The notes beneath the pieces were generated by a model, which saw nothing but the letters and a program-made list of their open reading frames with translations, had not been told where the DNA came from and searched no databases. From Massospora cicadina (taxonomy: Eukaryota; Entomophthoromycota; Entomophthoromycetes; Entomophthorales; Entomophthoraceae): DNA of 64,000 nucleotides. The stretch spans positions 78,057 through 142,056 of the forward strand of contig JAKSZP010013342.1 of NCBI GenBank assembly GCA_022478985.1, given 5' to 3'. Positions 55,201-64,000 of this stretch are shown here, one piece after another (position 1 is the first letter of the stretch; each line of letters starts with the position of its first letter). Made by a program: the position numbers and the translations under genes.

Positions 55201-56940
55201 GATTTTAGGTTTGTTTTATAATGGGATAATGCATCTTATATAAACATATAAATACAATGTTATTTTATATAAAGAGATCTTTAACCTAATCTTCTTCACT
55301 AAGTCTATTTTACCCAGAATTTTTTGTGGGTTTAAAGTTTACCAGATGATCCTAATCGACTAGTCCTATTGTTGTGAAGGAAAGGAAGCCCCTTTTCCAT
55401 CATTTTGCACTTTTTTGATGCATAAGCACTAAAAATAGTATCCAATCTCCACCAAACTATACATGCACTTTCTGTATATATCCAGGGGTGCACATTTTCA
55501 TTCCTGTTAAGATTGGTCAATTCTAAGTTTTATAATCATTTATTTTGCTAAATTTAACTCCTTATACCAATAGTGTACTAATACCAGAACTACATATCTG
55601 ATACCCACCAACTTCATATACATTTCATACATAATTATAGATGAAGCCAGAATTCTTAAGTTGAACTTTGATTTTAAAATTTGATTAAAGATTCAGAGAT
55701 TCTAAACTGCAATTAGCTAACCTGCCAATTGTAGGTCTTTGCAACCATTTATTGGGTGTTTGGTCACAACTTCCTCAAGTATGTGATTATAGCATTTACA
55801 CTATTGAAAACTGCTAAAACTATTCACTCAAGTCTATTATATTACAGTTCAAAACTTTTATACAACACAAATTCTGCAGTGAATGGGAGATGAACAACAA
55901 TATTAAATAAAAATTTAATAGGATTTCAAAATGGAAGTACTACTTACGTTTGATTCTCAACTGTTATCTTCTTGATTTTTTATTTAATGTTATTGGAAAA
56001 AAGTCATCTGAAAATTCAGTGTGCATAATTACAAAAAAACTAACGTTGATAAATTTGATATGAAAAGCTACAAAAAGAAACAAAAAAAATCAACACCTTG
56101 TTTAAAGCTATACTAACTTCTCAAAAACCTTGCTACATCTTCTGATGAAGGTCAAGGATTGAGTGCTAAATCATGCCTATGTTTCAGATAATTGGAGGTT
56201 CAACAAGTTAATAAGAATGTAAAGTGAAGAATAGTTCAGATTTTATTAAAAATTCACAGTCTACTTCTTGTAGTAATTAATTAAATCAGAGTCTTTTTTA
56301 CTCTGAGCCCTTATCCAGATAGCTTCATTTTAGTTACTGTGGATACACTGGACCCCAGAGGAATAGAAAAACTAACTTCAAAAGTCCGCCCCCACTCTAA
56401 TTTAAATTTAGTGCTACTGCCTAAGGGAAAACCGCCCCCTTTTATAGCCCTGAAGGGGATTCTGAGGGGTAAAAATATGTTACCCACCAATCAGCTCCTA
56501 GGGCTTCCAGTAATTGACTGAGACAAAAATATTTTCATTATTTCTGATTGGATAAATAACAACAAGTCATTACCACATATATCGTCATCCCTGTAGTTGA
56601 ATTAACCCTTGAAATTAGGCCCTATTTAGGCGAAAATCTTTTTAGAAGATCTGATAAGTCAAATAATCATTTATCCTAATTACGCTACTATATGCCTACT
56701 CTGAATTCTCTCACCCCTCTCGTTTATAGATTTCATTTACCCTAAATACTAGGAATCAACATTGTAGTAAAAGGGTTCGTTTTTATTCCCATTTAAAAAG
56801 ATTAATAAAATCATTATAAATAAGAACTTTTTTTCTCTGTAACAATAACAATAGTTACAAAGATTCTCTTTGGATAGCAAATTTGATAATTGCATATGAA
56901 AGATGGGCGACAATATATAACAAAAAAATCTGGATAAAAT
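52263..56940. other. Long AT-rich stretch without genes
   Basis: I see no conserved domain, LTR pair or RNA gene. Apart from the LINE tail at 53425-53478, the only notable part is 56340-56520. This is GC-richer, with cgcccccttttatagccc (a TATA-like box in a C-rich context) and looks like part of an LTR or promoter of an unknown repeat. Between 54830 and 55000 a loose repetition of ccaattgaac and ccaaaaac words occurs. Confidence 0.55.
53425..53478 (+). mobile_element. LINE 3' tail micro-insertion with perfect 17-bp TSD
   Basis: aatatatattggataca stands at 53425-53441 and 53462-53478. The 20 bases between are ggaccatctagtacta plus A run, the same tail in the + orientation as the one inside the E1 RT (5790-5810, - orientation). 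Confidence 0.9.
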
Positions 56941-57041
56941 CTGTAACAGTCAATGGGCAGAACGGTGCACCAAAGGGTAAGAAACGCCCTGGGGCGGGAC
57001 CAGGATAATTTGCCACTAAAAAATTACAAACTCAGGCACTG

Positions 57042-57960
57042 TTGGGTTTGTGGAGTTTATCACTAAACAAAATGCATATCTCAAATTCAAAACTCTTAAC
57101 CACTCCCACCAGCAGAGCTTGGGCTCCAACTTTACCTAGTTGTGATTCTCAAACTTTGTGGGAGAAAGTGGGAGAGGCTCAGGCCACCTTAACCCCTGTG
57201 CAGTATATGAAACAACCCAACAATATACTATGGCTAATTTAACATGGAATTTGAATTCAAAGATGATGCAGATGCTGCTTCAAGAGTCAACATCAAATTG
57301 ATTTTCCCAAAGACGAATGAGTTGTGCTCATCATGCACACCAGATGGAACAAAGCAAAGACTTTGTTTATCTCATTTGACTCACTCCCAACCATTCTCTT
57401 CCATAAGGTAATAGAGGAGGAGCTATGCAATGGATTTTCCAGCTACAGCGAGATTAAACAATTCAAACTACAGTGATTCCACTTGATGCCAAACCTGTGC
57501 ACAGTTAAAGCAATAGACGTAATCAAATTGCTCCCTGAGGTGATCAAAGAACTCACAAAAATCCTGCAAATAGAAGAGTTCAACCTCCCTAATGGTGGTG
57601 TTTCAAATCTCTTCCATGTCACACCAGAAAGAGCACTACCAATTTGTAACTACTGCAGTGCCTTAGGGCACAAGGTACATGCATGTCCATGAAGGAGAGC
57701 CTAATGGACCTGACTTTTGCAATGACATTATGGATAAAGACACCAAAGACTTTGCTAAAATCATTAACGCCAACAACGCCTTCCTATTGGGGAGGACGTT
57801 CAGTACATTATCATAGAACTAGCTTCACCAAAAGTGCGCAAAATGGCACAGAAGGCCTGCAAATGTGCCATGGCCATGGCAGCATCACTCGCAACCTCCT
57901 CCACCACCCCTGGCCAAATTCAGGAAGACATGGAGGAAATTAGTTAAGCCAACCAATCGG
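57042..57960 (+). pseudogene. LINE ORF1 remnant
   Basis: A segment at about 57244-57290 (FEFKDDADAASRV) corresponds to FQSEEDAEAAAQ of LINE-B. LSHLTHSQPF corresponds to VSFANLPSHLP. The knuckle ICNYCSALGHKVHAC (57642-57688, CX2CX4HX4C) is intact. The frame between is shifted at least three times. As in LINE-B the product would bind the element RNA. Confidence 0.72.
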
Positions 57961-58309
57961 AACAAATGGCCCAGGACAAGACAATTCTTGAAAATTCTTC
58001 TAAGACACCAAAAGACACCAATTATTAAAATTTGGCTGGACAATTCAGCTACACCGTTAGTGCACAGGTGGGAAACACACAGGGTTAAACTATGATACCA
58101 CAAAGATTGACCATCACACCAAAACAAATTATTAAGAGACATGAGCGTAAAAGACCAATTCAAACCCACTAACTGGTAAGACCCATGCTAAATCAGCAAA
58201 GAGAAGGAATTGAACACCTGCACAGGTGGGACTGGTCCAGTCATCCAAATCCAATACTGGAAATGGTGCAAAGGGATAGGTCCAGACGGCCCTCCCAACC
58301 AATCCTGCT

Positions 58310-58990
58310 GCCACGGGCACCTCATAACCTTAGGGACGCTAAACATCATGGGAGCCTGGGCTCAATTGTCCCAAGCCAAAAATCTGAACTTCCTGCGGAA
58401 ACCCCCAGTAGATATCTTGGCCACTCAAACAAACTACTTTCTGCAGGGGGAAGAAATTTCCTGGTCAGTCAGGGTCTCTTGACCCAATCAGTATGGACAT
58501 CCCATTGTGGTGTGGTTGTCTGTAACCTCAAAAAATTAAACATAATAAATTCTGACACTTATCTGCATAGCTGCGTTCAGGTAGCAACATTTCATGCCTG
58601 GATGACACAATCTCAATAGCATGCATATATGCACTGTGCACCCAGTTGAGAGTAAGTAATTACTCCAAACTATCTCAACACATGCCCTTCCTTTAGACAC
58701 AATTCTACTGGGTGACTCCAACTTCTGGACTGACCCCAGCACAAAATAATGGCCTAAACCTAGGGGGTACCCCCGGAACACATCAAATTCTGTGCAATGA
58801 AGGAGTCCCTCAGTCTATATGATGCCCTCCCATCCAGGTCACCACTCCTCCCCCACATTGATCACCCCAACGTGCGCAAGGAAAATTTTATCTCAATGAG
58901 CTGCATTGATATCATCCTCGCATAAAATCCCACCATTTAGCCCTTAACAACTTTCAACCAAAAATATAAATTTATCTGACCAATGACTCG
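58310..58990 (+). pseudogene. LINE endonuclease domain remnant
   Basis: LGTLNIMGAWAQL (about 58330-58370) is the start of the APE-like endonuclease (usually LNVRG). VDILATQTNYF follows (about 58410, usually DILxLQETH, with the Glu changed). Then ILLGDSNFWTDP (about 58705-58740, GDFN block) and SCIDIIL (about 58900, SRIDYIL block). The domain would nick target DNA for priming. It is split by stops, and a metal-binding Glu appears lost. Confidence 0.8.
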
Positions 58991-59045
58991 CTTTGTGCAA
59001 CTTTTACCAACCCGCTCTCCTGCACAGGCATCAAACTAGAAGAAG

Positions 59046-60018
59046 ATGCACTTGGACAACATAAAATTACCCAAACTATCTGACTGGATAAAAAATGAGA
59101 CCTCAAACCACAAATTCACAACCTCATTCATACTGGACCCCATTACAACCTGGGTAGATTTTCAAAATTGGACTAATCAACAGAATTACAATCTTGCCTC
59201 ACATAAGTACACCACTGACACTGCCACAATCAAGCTCACCTTGGAAGAACTAAATCACCTTGAGCTCAATATCCTGAAGTCTGGCTACAGCCCCAAATAA
59301 AGGCGTAAGTGGGCAGAAAGTCCGCCTGGCTAAGCGCCCTCATCTTCAAACACCACATAGAATTAAGGTGTCAAAAAAGGTAAGTTTATAAAGGAAGGTG
59401 AAACAAATCGACATAATTCTTTTGCTGATTCCACAACCACATCAACCAACCATGGGCACACAGGTCTTCAAAAGTGACTGCACCCTGGCAACCAACCCAT
59501 CGGAGGTCAAAGAGGTAGTGCAACTCTATTACACAGAACTATACATTGACACCCTAAATGACCCCAAAAAGAAAAAATTTTATACACACCGTTAGAATTA
59601 AAGCACACTGCTGGACCATAATCAATCAAATTTAATCACACAGTAGAAGCTCTGGGACAAAATCCTCAATGCACCACTTAGGAAATGCCAGGGACTGATG
59701 GGATACCCTACAAATTTTATGAAAAATACTTCAGACAAACGCCCTTTCCTTCTGGCATCAATGTTTAGTGCTAATACTGACCCACCTTCTACCAGGAGGA
59801 CAATATGCCTATGTCAAAACTTTGTTCAAAAAAAGCGACAAACTGGACCTGTCCAACTGACATCCAATTGCATTTTCAAATACAGATATAAAACAGATAA
59901 CAAAGAATTTAGCCACCATACTAGGTTTTAAAATTCTAAGGGCTTCACTGCTCATTCACAAATATCAACCCATAAAATTGATAACATGCACAGATTTGGT
60001 TTTGTGCACTCCTTGCGT
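59046..60018 (+). pseudogene. LINE ORF2, region before RT and RT fingers
   Basis: LNILKSGYSPK closes the linker. VKEVVQLYYTELYIDT (about 59515) is the usual segment before RT. MGYPTNFMKNTSD (about 59698, PGxDGIPxEFYK block) and GFVHSLR (about 59993-60015, QxGFVxGR block) follow. The code stops near 60018 and the next motif of the same domain appears at about 61080. Confidence 0.8.
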
Positions 60019-61075
60019 TGTCTAATGATATATTATATACAATTGATAATAGTATAAAGACTATTATCTGTAGTTAGAAAGATCACTAGTTACTTGTCCA
60101 ACGCTTGACCGGTATTCCTCCTCAAAATACTCTAGATGTCCTCAGTAAGGATTTATTCCCTTATCCGCCTAACTTGATCCACACTCTTATCCTAGTTTAT
60201 GGCCTTTTCACTGTTGATGCAAAGTCAGCGTCAATTCCCATCTCAGCTCTGCTTCTCTTCTCAGGATCCTTAATCCTCACTCTTTATCCTACTAAAGAGT
60301 TCCCAATTAAAGCACACAGCAATAATTTCCATGAAGTTGAATAGAAATAATAATTAATTATGCTAATTAACTTCTTTTTATTAAGTAAATTCTCAGGGGA
60401 AAATATAGAGGAAATTAGGCATCTAACCTTTAGTTGGCGCCTCAGCGATGAAACGGCAGCCATTGCAATTAAATCATGCTTCATTTTCGCAACAGCAATG
60501 GTCTTTCCCAACCTGGTTAGGATTCTGTCATTGGACATCCTTAAGACCTAAAATGGAAAGATATAGAAAACGTGTTCCTAACATCTTCTACTCAATTCCA
60601 GTGAACCAACCATATTTGGCAAGCAACCTGCTTAGGTAATGAGACTTGTTACCCATTATAGCAGGTTGCAAAACAACTTATTAATCTGCTAGTTGCAGGT
60701 GACATCACTCGCCTTGCAACTTGCTCCTTAAATTTCCAATTAGTTGGTGATGAAACATGACCAATCCCAATTGGTACACCAGATAGTTAAACATCAATTA
60801 ACTATCAGATGCCCCATTTTGTTGGCAACTCTGACTAACGAAAACTTGGGCATTCACATGGATAGATCCTCAATGGATCTGAACCAGACAAAATACCTAA
60901 TATCTCCAAACATTGTTAACCCAAAATTGAGGTCAACCGATATCCAATTCACTCACTATAGGGAATTATCCCCTAGTGACCCATGGTAATCTAGACGGCT
61001 GGAGATTTGGGCAAAAATCCCAACACTGGGCGAAACAGCTTTTAACGTCCTTTCTTCAAATATATTTGGAAACAC
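60019..61075. mobile_element. Insertion of about 1.05 kb in the LINE RT, related to E8
   Basis: RT code is interrupted between the GFVxGR block and the DNLYLV block. The insert shares with E8 the context aggca/tggca, about 12 bases, then GTTGGCGCC (60434 here, 40496 in E8), then cagccat, and further on gacttgttacccattatagcaggt-like sequence (60645; 40717 in E8). No target duplication could be fixed and no coding domain is recognised. A non-autonomous LTR element is one possibility. Confidence 0.5.
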
Positions 61076-61940
61076 CAAGGAGATCTTTCTGGACCAATTT
61101 ATATTTAGTCGCCAACATCTGCCAATCTAAAGCAACTGGTGCCCTGATATTCTAGACCAGGAGAAGGCATATGACCGCGTCAGCTGGCCATACCTGAAGG
61201 AATGCCTGAGAGCCTTCAGACTCCCAACCAGATTCATAGAATGGGCAATGCTTCTAACAGATTCAGGATCCATGGCTGTCTGCAGCCCTGGCTTCCTGAC
61301 TAACACAACCACACTGCGCAGAGGGCTCAAACAAGGGGATCCCTTCAGCCCATTGCTATACAACTTCAGCATAGATCCACTCCTATGAGTTGTTGACTCA
61401 TGTCTTATGGGCATCACTACATTAGGCCAACCAGCAGTCAAGATCCTAGCCTTTGCGGATGATTGCATGGCTGGCATAGCTAATAACATAGATGCCCAGC
61501 AGTTGGAGTGCACCCTGAGGGGTATTCTAATATGAAAAAGCATCATTAAACAAAAAAGACGAAAATAATCCTTTTAGGCAAATACACAACCAACTGGACC
61601 ACGGCACTCATGCCACATAGGTCCTCAAGAGAAATGACCTAATCAATCTGTACTTTTCGTCACCCCCCTCAGCCAACCTTGTCCACCACATTAAGATATT
61701 GATGGAAACAGGAGGCACACTAATGAGACAATTGAGATTAACCTACTATAGATTTTGCTTAACCGCATTGCCTCCCTTAAGGTAAGATCATTGGGACTGA
61801 CAATGGTAGTAATTTTTGCTAATTCACTTATCCTCTCAATGCTGTGGTTCCCCGCCCACGCAATATCCTTCTCACCCTCATTTATCTCCTCATTCCGCGC
61901 CCTAATCAAAGATGGCTGAGGCCTGAGTCACAGCCACTTG
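61076..61940 (+). pseudogene. LINE reverse transcriptase palm and thumb
   Basis: FWTNLYLVANICQSKATGAL (about 61089-61148) and, one frame over, LDQEKAYDRVSWPYL give the first palm block. GLKQGDPFSPLLYNFSIDPLL (about 61325-61385) follows, and ILAFADDCMAGI (about 61443-61478) holds the catalytic FADD. A thumb-like segment with LNRIASLKVRSLG and MLWFPAHAISFSP continues to about 61900. A stop replaces a residue after DPLL, and frame changes occur before LDQEKAYD and after the FADD block. Confidence 0.9.
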
Positions 61941-62099
61941 TACAAGTGGAGACGCTCTTCAGCTCATTCTCAAGTGGCGACATGGGCTAATTGACATTAA
62001 GGGCCACGCCAACCGCATACTGAGTACCTGGATAGAGGAAGTCCTAGCCCCAGACCTCCCACACCAGCATTTGCTCCAGAGCGTCAAAGCCAACTTTAA

Positions 62100-62735
62100 T
62101 AGGCAATCAAACCATCCACCCCACAACCCGTCCGGCCTGCACACTTAACTTGCAAGCTGCTTCAATGCAGAGGGCCCACATGGAGCCCCCTCACTACAAA
62201 CGCCTCCACCACACCATCCGGCACTTAGGATGGATGGTCAAAATAAAGGGAACTAGTCATGGAAGGGGAAGACCCAGAGCAAGCTTCATGCTAAGGAAGC
62301 AGAACCACCACCCTCAGAAAGACATACATGTTTGGTCCTAGTTATCGAAAGAATATACTAACTGGATGCCTTAAACATCCCTTACAACCTCACAACACAA
62401 AAAACAATATGAAGGCTCACAAATTACCCACTCTTCCAGCCAAGGGTAAAAGCAAACACCTGGCGCTGCCTCAGACAAACCTAAAGAACAGCGGACTACT
62501 CCAACTCTCTTCATGCAACATGTACAGTGTGTGGAGGGGATGGCACCCTACACCACCGTCTTGAAGCATGTCATCCATCTAGAGCCATATGGTGTGAAGT
62601 TGCGCATCTGCTTTACCCACAACAAATGGGAGCTGTCAGTCTCTAGATGCCTCCTTGCACTCCAACTTGAGTCCCTTATAACACCCACGCTCCGCCCCCT
62701 TATATCCACCATTGCACTGTGACTATACACACAGT
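62100..62735 (+). pseudogene. LINE ORF2 C-terminus with CCHC motif
   Basis: CTVCGGDGTLHHRLEAC (62521-62571) is a CX2CX7HX4C motif followed by HPSRAIW, the pattern of the zinc motif at the end of many LINE ORF2 proteins. The region before it (about 62400-62500, RLTNYPLFQPRVKAN…WRCL) fits the segment upstream of this motif. The part after 62735 looks coding but is not recognisable. Confidence 0.75.
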
Positions 62736-63007
62736 ATTTCTGGATGCCTTCAAGGGAGCTGTGCTTATCCTCTGCGGGACAGCCAGTAGATTTTACCTAC
62801 ACCTACTGGAACACTTTCAACCTGGCTCTATGGATACATGAAGCCAAGGCAACAAAGTCTCAATGAATCATGGTTCCCAGTCTGGTTTTTACATACAGAC
62901 CCTTTCCTCCACACCTGTTCCATCATAGGGGAAGGCCCATGGAATAGGATACCCATCCCTCCATTCGCCTGGTGGTACCGCTGAAGACAGGAGTAGCTTG
63001 TCCACTC

Positions 63008-63655
63008 TGTAATGATTGACAAATTGTACATGAATCTAACAAGGTTGGAAATTATGATATTAGTGTGCATCAATAGTTGCAATTTCGTTGTCACGATTTT
63101 GATATGACTGGATGATAGTCTTGGGACAGCTGGGCGGAAACCGCTGAACACAGTATCAGTTATAAATATTTGATTGCCTTGAGCCGAGGCGATATTGAGA
63201 TATAATGATTCTTATTGGATATAATGAGTTTATTGGATCGCCTCTATATAAGGTGATAAGGCGATAAGGCGATTTTGATGTTCGATGAATATGAAGTAAA
63301 TTGCCTACAAATAGGGCGACAGCGGATTAAAAATAACAAGTCAAATTTGAGGAAAATTGGCAGAATAGAATAACACAAGCAATGAGAAATAGTATCGCCT
63401 GCAGCTGATGTATATAAGCTAAATGGGCGATTGAGAGAGGTAAGGTTTTTTAGTGCAGATGAGATGGAACATCTAGGATGCTGTATTTATAAGGAATAAA
63501 TAAAAGAACTGTTGGGCGATTGCCCCTATTTTTAGAGATATTTTCAAGTGCATACAAAGGACTGACGGTCTTCACATCGTCCATCCGTTGTTTAGAGGGC
63601 TCAACCTGTGTGGATAGCCCGGCGGATCCTAGTGATACCACCCAAAATTATAACA
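63008..63655 (+). repeat. E7 5' LTR
   Basis: It starts TGTAATGATTG and ends TTATAACA, directly before the primer-site-like motif. It contains many ggcgat or gggcga words (63187, 63256-63274, 63314, 63425, 63513) in an otherwise AT-rich context. Without the partner LTR the left edge is only a good guess, chosen where LINE code ends. Confidence 0.6.
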
Positions 63656-63656
63656 T

Positions 63657-63677
63657 TGGTGCTCACTACAGGGGGCC
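63657..63677 (+). promoter_or_regulatory. Putative primer binding site of E7
   Basis: TGGTGCTCACTACAGGGGGC stands one base after the LTR end. It is the cleanest of five related motifs in this place in E1, E2, E4, E6 and E7, and begins TGG as most tRNA-primed sites do. Confidence 0.6.
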
Positions 63678-63720
63678 CATTGATAAACCACCCAACACTC
63701 TGGAACTCCAGTTGCTAATT

Positions 63721-64000
63721 ATGCCTTACCCAAATCATGTCATTGGGGAGTCCTCCTGAAACTCCATATCCACTTCATATGAGAAAATCAAAGTTACCTT
63801 GGACACGGTACTCAAAAACCAAGCCAAACTCCTTTGAGAATGTAACGCAGTCATGCATCAACTTGCTAGTACGTTTAGTCAAATAAGAATCTTGAGACAA
63901 CAAAATGAAGAACTTACTGAATGACTAAATGATACCACACAGCGGTTGCAATATGCAGAACAAAGATTCTCTACTCCTTCTCAGTTGTCGCGCTGGGAGG
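63721..64000 (+). pseudogene. gag: E7 gag start, partial
   Basis: ATG 63721 opens MPYPNHVIGESS, followed after a TGA by a helical stretch (KIKVTLDTVLKNQAKLL, then LASTFSQIRILRQQNEELTE) up to the window edge. Coiled-coil N-termini of this kind are also seen in E2, E4 and E6 gag. TGA codons stand at 63757, 63835 and 63921, so this copy is broken even in its first 90 codons. Confidence 0.55.

Larger units (their letters stand above)
56950..63007 (+). mobile_element. Full-type LINE, decayed, truncated at 3' by E7
   Basis: On the + strand are an ORF1 with a CCHC knuckle, an apurinic-type endonuclease, a reverse transcriptase with FADD box, and a C-terminal CX2CX7HX4C motif. That layout fits the Tad/L1-like LINE groups. 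The RT is broken by an insertion at about 60019-61075. The 3' end is not seen: coding-like sequence continues to the start of the E7 LTR at 63008. ORF1 is related to LINE-A and LINE-B ORF1. Confidence 0.87.
63008..64000 (+). mobile_element. E7, Ty3/gypsy-type element, 5' part only
   Basis: A putative 5' LTR (63008-63655), primer-site-like motif and gag start follow each other. The element continues beyond the window, so its pol and 3' LTR are not seen. Assignment to Ty3/gypsy rests on the primer motif shared with E1 and E2 and on the coiled-coil Gag start. Confidence 0.65.

Noticed and set aside
61127..61546. A 139-codon open frame on the - strand
   Set aside because: It is the antisense of the LINE RT palm with QGDPFSPLL and FADD on the + strand.
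1..64000. Alternative genetic code with TGA as a sense codon
   Set aside because: TGA replaces Arg as well as Trp, TAG and TAA also interrupt, and frameshifts are common. Mutational decay explains this and no intact gene supports recoding.

Overview
The window contains no intact host gene that I can recognise. It is AT-rich eukaryotic DNA made almost entirely of transposable elements at various stages of decay: Ty3/gypsy LTR retrotransposons, one long and one short type of non-LTR retrotransposon (LINE), a Helitron with spliceosomal-type introns, a tRNA-derived SINE and very short retrotransposon tails. Broken reading frames often carry TGA or TAG where the family has Arg, Gln or Trp, which fits C-to-T decay at methylated or RIP-like sites. 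A TE-inflated filamentous fungus such as a rust would fit, but the sequence does not settle the host and I hold this loosely. All names below (E1 to E10, LINE-A, LINE-B) are local labels.

Layout. 1-2097: no gene seen. 2098-8502: E1, a complete but dead Ty3/gypsy element on the + strand with both LTRs. 8503-10762: degraded unknown coding-like DNA. 10781-12688 and 13845-15736: LINE-A and LINE-B, two related elements on the - strand that hold only a LINE ORF1 and are each flanked by a target-site duplication (TSD). About 17443-50457: E4, an old + strand Ty3/gypsy element whose gag, protease, dUTPase-like, RT, RNase H and integrase parts remain in order but are split by five insertions: E6 (19513-24426, -), a Helitron (24900-30600, +), E10 (30949-32018), E3 (33138-39182, a chromodomain Ty3/gypsy element, -) and E8 (39695-49462). 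E8 is itself split by E2 (41725-49326, Ty3/gypsy, -), and the 5' LTR of E2 holds a LINE-tail insertion (48703-48942). Several junctions are proven by short duplications and by E4 reading frames that resume at the far side.

50719-51476 is a solo LTR of the E1 family. 51477-56940 is gene-free AT-rich DNA with a SINE (52106-52244) and a 20-bp LINE tail (53442-53461). 56950-63007 is a degraded full-type LINE on the + strand (ORF1, endonuclease, RT, C-terminal CCHC), broken in its RT by an insertion of about 1.05 kb related to E8. 63008-64000 is the 5' LTR and gag start of another Ty3/gypsy element, E7, which runs off the window.

The most interesting points are the multi-level nest, the ORF1-only LINE pair, the recurring micro-insertions of one LINE 3' tail with perfect 16-17 bp duplications, and a dUTPase-like domain between protease and RT in three of the Ty3/gypsy elements. 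I did not find a host operon, CRISPR array or defence system.
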